From NCBI RefSeq assembly GCF_004217285.1, contig NZ_SHKS01000007.1, positions 124,001 through 188,000 of the forward strand: 64,000 nucleotides of DNA. The letters are read 5' to 3'. Below the pieces are notes generated by a model. It worked only from the letters and a program-made list of their open reading frames with translations. It was not told the DNA's origin and ran no database searches. Below are positions 57,367 through 64,000 of the stretch, in pieces; position 1 is the stretch's first letter; the number at the start of each line of letters is the position of its first letter. Source of the DNA: Streptomyces sp. BK239 (GTDB lineage: Bacteria; Actinomycetota; Actinomycetes; Streptomycetales; Streptomycetaceae). A program made the translations under genes and the position numbers.

Positions 57367-58530
57367 GTGGTGGACGCGCTGGGTGTCGCGGTCGTCGGGT
57401 TCGGCTGGATGGGCCGGGTGCACACCCAGGCCTACGCGCGCGTGCCGCATCACTTCCCGCGGCTCGGGGTGCGGCCGGAGCTGGTCGCGGTCGCGGAGGA
57501 GGTGCCGGGCCGGGCCGAGGAGGCCGCGGCGCGTTACGGATTCGCCTCGACGTACCGCGACTGGCGTGACATCGCCGCCGACGCGCGCGTGGGGGCCGTC
57601 AGCATCACCGCGCCGAACTTCCTGCACCGGGAGATCGGCGTCGCGATGGCCGAGGCCGGCAAGCACATCTGGATCGAGAAGCCGGTGGGCCTCACGGCCG
57701 CCGACGCCCGCGCGGTCGCGGACGCGGTCGCCCGCGCGCGCGTGCAGGGGACGGTCGGCTTCAACTACCGCAACGCGCCCGCCGTCGAGGCCGCGCGCGA
57801 GCTGATCGCCTCCGGGGAGATCGGCGCCGTCACCCATGTCCGCATCCGTCTCCTCAGCGACTACGCGGCCCACCCGGACGGGGCCCTGACCTGGCGCTAC
57901 GAGCGGGAGCGGGGCGGCAGCGGGGTCCTCGGCGACCTCGCCTCGCACGGCGTCGATCTCGCCCGCTTCCTGCTCGGCGACATCACCTCCCTCGTCGCCG
58001 ACACCGCGGTCTTCATCCCCCGGCGCGCCCGCCCCACCGGCGCCACCGCCGGGCACGCCCTGGCCGCCGGCGGCGAGCCGGGTCCCGTGGAGAACGAGGA
58101 CTACGTCAACTGCCTGCTGCGGTTCGCCTCCGGGGCCCGCGGCGTCCTGGAGGCCTGCCGTGTCTCGGTCGGCGAGCAGAACGACTACGGCTTCGAGGTG
58201 CACGGCACCCGGGGCGCCGTCTCCTGGGACTTCCGCCGGATGAACGAACTCGCCGTCAGCCGCGGCACGGCGTACCAGGACCAGCCGGTCAGCACGGTGT
58301 ACGTCGGCCCGGGCGCGGGCGAGTTCGCCGCGTTCCAGCCGGGCGCGGCGAACGCGATGGGCTACGACGATCTGAAGGTGATCGAGGCGTACCGGTTCCT
58401 GCGCTCGATCGCCGAGGGCCGGCCGTACGGGACGACGCTCGCGGACGCCGTGCACAGCGCGACCGTCCTGGACGCGATGACCCGCTCGGCCCGCACCGGC
58501 GCCTGGACGGCCCTGGAGCCCGCGTCCTGA
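57367..58530 (+). CDS. Gfo/Idh/MocA-family oxidoreductase
   Basis: The 387-residue enzyme has an N-terminal Rossmann fold (VAVVGFGWMGRVHTQAY), the conserved EKP in HIWIEKPVGL and the C-terminal Gfo/Idh/MocA domain (GSGVLGDLASHGVDLARFLLGD, with the catalytic-region Asp and His). It should oxidise a sugar, polyol or inositol-type alcohol with NAD(P). The start is uncertain; I prefer GTG 57367, although an in-frame ATG exists at 57286. It may belong functionally with the SDR and IolG-like genes 3 kb away. Confidence 0.87.
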   Translation: MVDALGVAVVGFGWMGRVHTQAYARVPHHFPRLGVRPELVAVAEEVPGRAEEAAARYGFASTYRDWRDIAADARVGAVSITAPNFLHREIGVAMAEAGKHIWIEKPVGLTAADARAVADAVARARVQGTVGFNYRNAPAVEAARELIASGEIGAVTHVRIRLLSDYAAHPDGALTWRYERERGGSGVLGDLASHGVDLARFLLGDITSLVADTAVFIPRRARPTGATAGHALAAGGEPGPVENEDYVNCLLRFASGARGVLEACRVSVGEQNDYGFEVHGTRGAVSWDFRRMNELAVSRGTAYQDQPVSTVYVGPGAGEFAAFQPGAANAMGYDDLKVIEAYRFLRSIAEGRPYGTTLADAVHSATVLDAMTRSARTGAWTALEPAS

Positions 58531-58547
58531 CAGGCGCCCTCACCACG

Positions 58548-59180
58548 TCACCCTTTCGGCCGGCCGCGCGCGATCCTCCTCCGCGCTCGCGCGCCGAGGA
58601 TCACCTTCGCCGGGAACAGGGCCACCCACCACCACGCGGCCGCGCCGTCCAGCACCTGGGCGAGCGGGATCGTGACCGCGAAGACCGCCACCGTCGCGAT
58701 GAGGTCGGCGGCGGACAGGAGGAGGTCCGGGTCGCCGGCGGGGGCCTCGCGCAGCCAGGGCCGTCGGTTGAGGAGGACGGCCAGCGCGAGGTGGGTCGCC
58801 CCGAGGGCCGTGACGGCCGCGGAGTAGACGACCACCGAGACGGCCTCCTGCGGGTACTCCGAGATGAGGGTCGTGGGGAAGGGCAGGAGAGCGGCGAGGC
58901 CCATGCCGAGCAGGGAGAGCCGGACGATCTGGGAGTCGACGTGCCGCACCCGGCGGAAGATCCGGCGGTGGTCGCGCCAGAACTGCGCCAGCACGAAGAA
59001 GCTCAGGGCGTAGGCCCCGAGGTTGGGCAGGACGTCCCGCAGCGCGTCTCGGTACTGCTCGTCGTCCAGGCCCGGCGGCACGGACAGGTCCAGCACGAGC
59101 AGGGTGACGGCGATCGCGAACACGCCGTCGGCGAGCGCGACGAGCCGCTCCGGTTCCCCCTCGGGGGCTGCTTTCCACAC
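58548..59180 (-). CDS. TMEM175-family potassium channel-like protein (DUF1211)
   Basis: The 210-residue membrane protein begins with the DUF1211 signature LVALADGVFAIAVTLLVLDLS and has about six helices, including NLGAYALSFFVLAQFWRDHRRIFRRV. Bacterial relatives are potassium-selective channels. I chose GTG 59180 because TACTGT lies exactly 7 nt upstream, a leaderless arrangement. ATG 59213, 11 codons upstream, would place that -10 box inside the gene. Confidence 0.8.
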   Translation of the reverse strand: MWKAAPEGEPERLVALADGVFAIAVTLLVLDLSVPPGLDDEQYRDALRDVLPNLGAYALSFFVLAQFWRDHRRIFRRVRHVDSQIVRLSLLGMGLAALLPFPTTLISEYPQEAVSVVVYSAAVTALGATHLALAVLLNRRPWLREAPAGDPDLLLSAADLIATVAVFAVTIPLAQVLDGAAAWWWVALFPAKVILGARARRRIARGRPKG

Positions 59181-59187
59181 GCGTACG

Positions 59188-59193
59188 ACAGTA
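59188..59193 (-). promoter_or_regulatory. -10 box of leaderless TMEM175-like gene
   Basis: TACTGT on the minus strand is followed by 7 nt and then GTG 59180. This fits a transcript starting at the first base of the start codon. Confidence 0.45.
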
Positions 59194-59265
59194 GGAAAGC
59201 CGACGGCCCGCACATGCCCTCACACGCCGGACGTACCGGGTGACAGCGAATGCCCGGTGCCGCGG

Positions 59266-60300
59266 TCAGCCGGCCGTCGCCTGGGGCGGTGTGTTGTACG
59301 GCGTCACCACCTGGATCGCGGAGGGCAGCACCGGTCCGGCCGGCGGCAGTGCGCCGTGGGCCCGCATCACGACGTGGCAGGCCTCGCGCATGTCCTGGCG
59401 CAGGTCGTGGTGGAGCACGGCGGACAGGCGGTGTTCGCGCAGCAGCCGGGTGTTGTCGTGGTCGAGGTCGTGCGCGACGAACACGACGCACTCGCGGCCG
59501 AGGTCCTCGAAGGCCCTGAGGGTGGCGATGTTCCCGCCGCCGATGGAGTAGACGGCGCGGATGTCCGGGTCCCGTTCGAGGGCGGCGCGGACGACGTCGT
59601 ACTGGGTGGCGTCCAGGCCCTGGCCCTCGGCGATCTCGACGAGCGCGCGCTCGGGATGGCGGGCGCGCATGACGCTGCGGAAGCCCATCTCGCGCTCTTC
59701 CTCGTTGCGGAAGAACCCGCTGCTGAGGCTGGTGAGCACATTGCCCGGCCGCTCGCCCAGCCACTGGCCCATGAGGTACGCGGCGGTGGCGCCGGCGGCC
59801 CGGTTGTCGATGCCGACATAGCCGAGCCGGGCGCTGGCGGGCAGGTCGGTGACGAGGGTGACGACAGGGATGCCCGCGGCGGCGAGCCGGCCGACCGCCG
59901 CCGTGACCTCGGGGACGTCCGGCGCCTTGAGGATGACGCCCTGCGAGCCGCGGCGGGCGATCCGGTCCAGGCCGGCGACGAGTTCCCGGACGGGGCCGGT
60001 CTCGCGGAAGTGGAAGCGGGAGCGGAGCACGGCCGGGTGGAGCGCGGGCAGTTCGGCCTCCAGCGCGGCCCGCACCGCCGTGGTGAACCGCTCGGGCGCC
60101 TGCATCACGATGTCGACCATGAAGGTGCGGCCGACGAGCCGGACCTGGGTGCGCTGCCGGTCCAGGTCGGCGATGGCCCGGCGCACCTCCTGCTCGGTGG
60201 AGGCGCGCACCCCTCCCCGGCCGTTGAGGACCCGGTCCACGGTGGCCTCGCTCAGGCCCGCCTGGCGGGCGATCTCACGGATCGGGAAAGGGTGGCCCAC
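59266..60300 (-). CDS. LacI-family transcriptional regulator
   Basis: The 344-residue regulator has an N-terminal helix-turn-helix (FPIREIARQAGLSEATVDRVLNGRGGV) and a periplasmic-binding-like sugar sensor domain (TAYLMGQWLGERPG, YSIGGGNIATLRAFEDLG). GTG 60300 follows AGGAG. It diverges from the SDR-IolG genes and probably represses them. A short dyad TTGTgctgACAA (60387-60398) in the 197-bp gap is one operator candidate, but weak. Confidence 0.9.
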   Translation of the reverse strand: MGHPFPIREIARQAGLSEATVDRVLNGRGGVRASTEQEVRRAIADLDRQRTQVRLVGRTFMVDIVMQAPERFTTAVRAALEAELPALHPAVLRSRFHFRETGPVRELVAGLDRIARRGSQGVILKAPDVPEVTAAVGRLAAAGIPVVTLVTDLPASARLGYVGIDNRAAGATAAYLMGQWLGERPGNVLTSLSSGFFRNEEEREMGFRSVMRARHPERALVEIAEGQGLDATQYDVVRAALERDPDIRAVYSIGGGNIATLRAFEDLGRECVVFVAHDLDHDNTRLLREHRLSAVLHHDLRQDMREACHVVMRAHGALPPAGPVLPSAIQVVTPYNTPPQATAG

Positions 60301-60497
60301 GGCCGGCTCCTGAAGGTGTGCTGGACGGATGACCCCGACGGCGCTTGAGGGGTTTTTGATGGCTCGCTGCAGGTTGTTCGAGGGTTTTGTGCTGACAAGA
60401 ATGGCAGAGCCGCACGACGCCGTGGGGCCCCGCGGAACGCAGCGGGCTCCGTCGAGCCCGCCGGCGACGCCGCGAGAGCTGAGAGGAACGCCGATCC

Positions 60498-61274
60498 ATG
60501 CCACTTCTCGACGACAAGGTCGTCCTCGTCAACGGCGGCAGCCAGGGCGTGGGCGCCGCGACCGCCAGGGCGGCCGCCCGCGAGGGCGCCGTCGTCGCGG
60601 TGAGCGGCCGGCGCCCCGAACCCGGCGAGGCCCTGGTGACGGAGCTGACCGCGGCCGGCGGCGAGGCGATGTTCGTCCCCGCCGACCTGGCCGACGCCGC
60701 ACAGGTGACGTCCTGCGTCACCCGCGTGGTCGAGGCGTACGGCCGGATCGACTGCCTGGTGAACTCCGCGGGCCTGACCTCGCGGGGCACACTCCTGGAC
60801 ACCACGCCCGAACTGTTCGACCAGCACATCGCGATCAATCTTCGGGCGCCGTTCTTCGCGATGCAGGCCGCCGTCCGGGACATGGTCGGCCGGGGCGCGC
60901 CCGGCACCGTGGTCAACATCATCACCTCGTCCGCGCACGGCGGTCAGCCCTTCCTGGCGCCGTACGTGGCCGCCAAGGCCGGGCTGGCCGGCCTCACCCG
61001 CAACGCGGCGCACGCCCACCGCCACGACCGGGTGCGCATCAACGGGCTGAACATCGGCTGGACGGCGACCGAGGGCGAGGACGCGACGCAGCGGGCCTTC
61101 CACGGCGCCGGCGACGACTGGCGGGAGCAGGCGGCGGCACGGCTGCCGATGGGCAGGCTGGGCCTGCCGGACGAGATCGCGGACTTCGTGGTCTTCCTGC
61201 TGTCCGACCGGTCCGGCGTGGTCACCGGTTCGGTGATCGACTGGGACCAGAACGTCCTGGGCGGCCTCGACTAG
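60498..61274 (+). CDS. Short-chain dehydrogenase/reductase
   Basis: The 258-residue classical SDR has the NAD(P) motif NGGSQGVGAA in place of the more usual TGxxxGIG, the NSAG motif, and the catalytic Ser in TSSAHGG with Tyr and Lys in YVAAKAG. The family reduces or oxidises sugars, polyols and steroids. It sits in front of an IolG-like gene with a 69-bp gap and behind the LacI regulator, so a polyol substrate is likely. ATG 60498 was chosen. Confidence 0.9.
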   Translation: MPLLDDKVVLVNGGSQGVGAATARAAAREGAVVAVSGRRPEPGEALVTELTAAGGEAMFVPADLADAAQVTSCVTRVVEAYGRIDCLVNSAGLTSRGTLLDTTPELFDQHIAINLRAPFFAMQAAVRDMVGRGAPGTVVNIITSSAHGGQPFLAPYVAAKAGLAGLTRNAAHAHRHDRVRINGLNIGWTATEGEDATQRAFHGAGDDWREQAAARLPMGRLGLPDEIADFVVFLLSDRSGVVTGSVIDWDQNVLGGLD

Positions 61275-61343
61275 GCCGTTCGACAGTCCCGCCCCTGCCT
61301 CCTCCGGCCCTTCCCGCACGACCCTCAAGGAGCTGCACCCCCC

Positions 61344-62348
61344 ATGCGCATCGGAATCCTCGGCCTCGGCCGCATCGGCGCCTTCCACGCCGAGACCCTC
61401 TTCGGACTCGACGCCGTCGAGTCGCTCGTCGTCGCCGACCCGTTCGCCGAGGCCGCCAAGACCGCCGGGGAGCGGTTCGGCGCCGAGGTCGCGGACTCCC
61501 CCGAGGCGGTGCTCGCGGCGGGCGTGGACGGCGTGGTGATCGCCGCCGCGACGGACGCCCACCCGGGCCTGATCCTCGCCGCCGTGGAGGCCGGGGTGCC
61601 CGTCTTCTGCGAGAAGCCGGTCGCCCGGACCATGGCCGAGGGCGTGGAGGTCCTCAAGGCCGTGCAGGGCCGGGACGTCCCGATCCAGATCGGCTACAAC
61701 CGCCGCTTCGACACCGGTTTCGTCAACGCCCGCGCGGCCGTGCGGTCGGGCGAGCTGGGCACGCTGCACACGGTCCGCTCGACCACCCTCGACCCCGCGC
61801 CGCCGCCCGCCGCGTACATCGCCGCCTCGGGCGGCATCTTCCGCGACTGCTCGGTGCACGACTTCGACATCATCCGCTGGGTGACGGGCCGTGAGGTGAC
61901 CGAGGTGTACGCGGTCGGCGGGAACCGGGGCGCGGACTTCATCAAGGAGGCGGGCGACGCGGACACCACCGGCGCGATCCTCACCCTGGACGACGGCACG
62001 ATCGCGGTGGTCTCCAACTCCCGTCACAACGCGCGCGGTTACGACGTGCGCATGGAGATCCACGGCTTCCAGGACTCCATCGCGGTGGGCCTGGAGGACA
62101 AGCTGCCGCTGCGCTCGGTGGAGCCCGGGGTGACCTTCCCGGCCGGTCCGCCGCACGACTTCTTCATGGACCGCTTCACCGCCGCCTACCGCGCCGAACT
62201 CACCGCCTTCACCGAGGTGGTGGCGGGCTCCCGGCCCTCACCCTGCACGATCGAGGACGCGCTGGAGGCCGGCTGGATCGCGGAGGCGTGCACGCTGTCG
62301 CTGCGCGAGCACCGACCGGTGACGATCGCGGAGGTCCGCACGGCCTGA
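61344..62348 (+). CDS. iolG: Inositol 2-dehydrogenase-like Gfo/Idh/MocA oxidoreductase
   Basis: The 334-residue enzyme matches IolG: GLGRIGAFHAET at the N-terminus, the EKP segment FCEKPVARTMAEG, GYNRRFDTGFV, and the catalytic GIFRDCSVHDFDIIRW with Asp and His at IolG positions. It would oxidise myo-inositol or a related cyclitol to an inosose. The other iol genes are absent, so the in vivo substrate may be another polyol. ATG 61344 lies downstream of AAGGAG. Confidence 0.85.
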   Translation: MRIGILGLGRIGAFHAETLFGLDAVESLVVADPFAEAAKTAGERFGAEVADSPEAVLAAGVDGVVIAAATDAHPGLILAAVEAGVPVFCEKPVARTMAEGVEVLKAVQGRDVPIQIGYNRRFDTGFVNARAAVRSGELGTLHTVRSTTLDPAPPPAAYIAASGGIFRDCSVHDFDIIRWVTGREVTEVYAVGGNRGADFIKEAGDADTTGAILTLDDGTIAVVSNSRHNARGYDVRMEIHGFQDSIAVGLEDKLPLRSVEPGVTFPAGPPHDFFMDRFTAAYRAELTAFTEVVAGSRPSPCTIEDALEAGWIAEACTLSLREHRPVTIAEVRTA

Positions 62349-62359
62349 CCGGCGGACTC

Positions 62360-62408
62360 GGTCGGACCACCACCCGCCCGGCCCGCCTCGACGCGCGGTG
62401 GTCCGACC
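62360..62408 (+). terminator. Inverted repeat between iolG and the serine hydrolase
   Basis: GGTCGGACCACC (62360-62371) and its exact complement (62397-62408) form a 12-bp stem around a 25-nt loop between convergent genes. It should work as a bidirectional terminator. Confidence 0.6.
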
Positions 62409-62412
62409 GGCC

Positions 62413-63654
62413 TCACTGCGCCGCCGGCTGGGCCGGCAGGTTGTACACGTGCTCCGGCGAGATGATCTTCGTGATGGCGTCGCCGAACAGGGTGCTGGGC
62501 TCCTCGTTGTCGTGCCCGATGTCGGTGTTCAGCACCACGACGAGGGTGGTCCGGGCGGACGGCAGGTAGATCGTCAGGGACTCGTAGCCGGGCAGGGAGC
62601 CGTTGTGGCCGATCCACCCCTGCACGTCGAAGATGCCCAGGCCGTATCCCGCGCCCGGGATCGGGGTCGGCGGGGTGGTCAGCCGCTGCTTCTGCAGAGC
62701 CGGGCTGATCAGCCTGCCGCCGTCGGGCAGTTCACCCGTGGCCACCGTGCGGGCCCACACGCGCAGATCGTCCAGGTCTGAGATCATCGCCCCGGCCGCC
62801 CAGCCCCAGGAGGGGTCCCAGTCGGTGGAGTTCTCGACCTTCCCGGTGGCCGTCTGGTTCGTGTAGCCCTGCGCGTGCGGCGAGGGGAACTCGCTGCCCG
62901 TGGGGAAGAGCGAGTGCTTCAACCCGACCGGATCCAGGACGCGTTGCTGGATGTACTCGGCGAGGGGGCGTCCGCTCGCCTTCTCGACGACCAGGCCGAG
63001 CAGGATCAGGTTGGTGTTGCAGTAGTAGAACTTCTCGCCGGGCGGGAACAGCACGGGGTGCTTGAAGCTGTAGTCGAGCAGCTGCTGCGGGGTGAACGGG
63101 CGGCGCGGGTCGGAGGTCAGGGCCTTGAAAAAGTCAGGGTCCTCCGAGTAGTTGTACAGTCCGCTGCGCATGCCGGCCAGTTGCCGCAGGGTGATCTTGT
63201 CGCCGTTGGGCACGCCGGCGATGTACTCGCCGATGGTGTCGTCGAGGCCGACCCTGCCCTGGTCGACGAGTTGGAGCAGCGCGGTGACGGTGAACGTCTT
63301 GGTCTCGCTGCCGATGCGCATGTACAGGTCCGGCGTCATCTTCTGGCCGGTGTCCTTGTCCGCGACGCCGAACGACTTCACGTACTCGCCCCGGTCGGGC
63401 GTCCAGATGCCGACGCTGACGCCGGGGGTGCCCGTCTCCTTCTGGACCCGCTGCACGGCCTGGTCGATCTGTTCCTGGACGTCGGCGGTGAGCGCGCGGA
63501 CGTCTCCCCCGGTCGGCGTCGGCGAGGGCTGGGCCGCGGGGGCGGCCGAGGACGGCTCGGCGGTGACCGCTCCGCCCACGGCGGGTGCCACCAGGGCCGC
63601 CAGAGCTGCGGCCACCAGGGTTCCCCTGCGCAGTCGGACACTCGGACGCGTCAT
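62413..63654 (-). CDS. Secreted serine hydrolase of the beta-lactamase / DD-peptidase family
   Basis: The 413-residue protein has a signal peptide (RLRR, then a hydrophobic core ending near residue 37) and a Pro/Ala-rich stretch, then the penicillin-binding fold. Its motifs are SETK at Ser116-Lys119, YCN at Tyr211-Asn213 and the C-terminal HNG (IGHNGSLPG) in place of KTG. This pattern fits the class C beta-lactamase-like or D-aminopeptidase group (esterases, DD-carboxypeptidases) rather than a true beta-lactamase. ATG 63654 follows GGAGGAG. Confidence 0.9.
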   Translation of the reverse strand: MTRPSVRLRRGTLVAAALAALVAPAVGGAVTAEPSSAAPAAQPSPTPTGGDVRALTADVQEQIDQAVQRVQKETGTPGVSVGIWTPDRGEYVKSFGVADKDTGQKMTPDLYMRIGSETKTFTVTALLQLVDQGRVGLDDTIGEYIAGVPNGDKITLRQLAGMRSGLYNYSEDPDFFKALTSDPRRPFTPQQLLDYSFKHPVLFPPGEKFYYCNTNLILLGLVVEKASGRPLAEYIQQRVLDPVGLKHSLFPTGSEFPSPHAQGYTNQTATGKVENSTDWDPSWGWAAGAMISDLDDLRVWARTVATGELPDGGRLISPALQKQRLTTPPTPIPGAGYGLGIFDVQGWIGHNGSLPGYESLTIYLPSARTTLVVVLNTDIGHDNEEPSTLFGDAITKIISPEHVYNLPAQPAAQ

Positions 63655-63791
63655 GGGCTCACTCCTCCACGAGGAGACGAACGCCGCAGGCCACAGCCGC
63701 ACCAACGGGTACGGGCCGCGTGCGGCCCATCGATCCCCAGCATAGAAGCGCCCCCGGGCGGCCGCCCGTCGGCGAGGCAGCAGCCGCGCCG

Positions 63792-64000
63792 TCACCGCCG
63801 TACGTGCAGATGTCCCGGCTGCGGATAGTCGGGCGGGGCGGCCGGCAGCACGGCGTCGAGGACGTAACCCGTCTTCTCCGCGACCCGGCAGGACGCCGTG
63901 TTGTCGCTCTGGTGGAGGAGTTCGAGACGGGTCAGGCCGCCGACGGCGGTGAAGGCCCAGTCCGTCAGCGCGGCCAGCGCACGGGGGGCCACGCCGCTGC
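63792..64000 (-). CDS. GNAT acetyltransferase, 3' end only
   Basis: The last about 69 codons of a GNAT-family gene end at 63792; the 5' part lies beyond the right edge of the window. The visible part reads LTRLELLHQSDNTASCRVAEK and TGYVLDAVLP, the beta-bulge region and C-terminus of RimJ/RimL-like proteins. A full-length start cannot be seen. Confidence 0.7.
   Translation of the reverse strand, partial: SGVAPRALAALTDWAFTAVGGLTRLELLHQSDNTASCRVAEKTGYVLDAVLPAAPPDYPQPGHLHVRR

Overview
The window reads as a high-G+C actinobacterial chromosome, almost certainly a Streptomyces. Codon third positions are overwhelmingly G/C, GTG starts and 4-base ATGA/GTGA overlaps are common, several genes look leaderless, and gene content (SigB-type sigma factor, monomeric NADP isocitrate dehydrogenase, hybrid lipid/polyketide synthase, many regulators) is typical of that genus. 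About 48 protein genes, three short cysteine-containing leader peptides, one tRNA-Pro(GGG) and one insertion sequence can be supported.

Layout. 1-802: no recognisable gene, one LacI-like palindrome. 803-5768: methylmalonyl-CoA mutase operon (mutA-mutB-meaB). 6230-6847: secreted CAP-domain protein. 10433 down to 6930 (minus): four genes each overlapping the next by 4 bp (small ABM monooxygenase, 3-hydroxyisobutyrate-dehydrogenase-like enzyme, ACMSD-like amidohydrolase, cytochrome P450), an unassigned pathway. 10746-16058: SigB-family sigma factor, an ABC exporter behind a SoxR-like promoter, a UPF0104-type membrane protein and an MscS channel. 16162-17280: an IS5-type transposase inside 15-bp perfect inverted repeats flanked by TCA direct repeats; the right TCA is the stop codon of a secreted M1 peptidase (17281-18858). 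19116-22302: isocitrate dehydrogenase and N-formylglutamate amidohydrolase-like enzyme.

22367-27803: a two-protease module. On the minus strand lie an intracellular subtilisin-like protease, an ECF-like sigma factor and a small protein of unknown function; divergent to them is an apparently leaderless TPR-CHAT (caspase-like) protease. This resembles predicted proteolytic stress/conflict modules and is the best candidate here for a poorly described system.

27892-36285 (minus): an organosulfur or cysteine-derivative salvage region: polar-amino-acid ABC importer, GNAT acetyltransferase and two flavin (LLM) monooxygenases, comparable to the yxe/ytm operons of Bacillus subtilis, plus a glutathione-S-transferase-like gene. 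Three short leader peptides sharing an R-x-[HV]-[IV]-D-L-x-RV core followed by Cys codons precede the importer, a monooxygenase and the GST-like gene, suggesting cysteine-responsive control.

36647-40711: PfkB kinase plus class II aldolase with a divergent TetR regulator and a clear shared operator; HxlR regulator divergent from an azoreductase; tRNA-Pro; two intergenic tandem-repeat tracts (21 bp and 27 bp). 41442-56601: a PUFA/heterocyst-glycolipid-type synthase cluster of two giant multidomain proteins, a discrete ACP, a hydrolase, a glycosyltransferase and a methyltransferase, all tightly coupled; the likely product is a glycosylated, methylated lipid. 56645-64000: membrane proteins, two Gfo/Idh/MocA dehydrogenases, an SDR and a LacI regulator (polyol/inositol-type metabolism), a secreted penicillin-binding-protein-like serine hydrolase and the 3' end of a GNAT gene that runs off the window.
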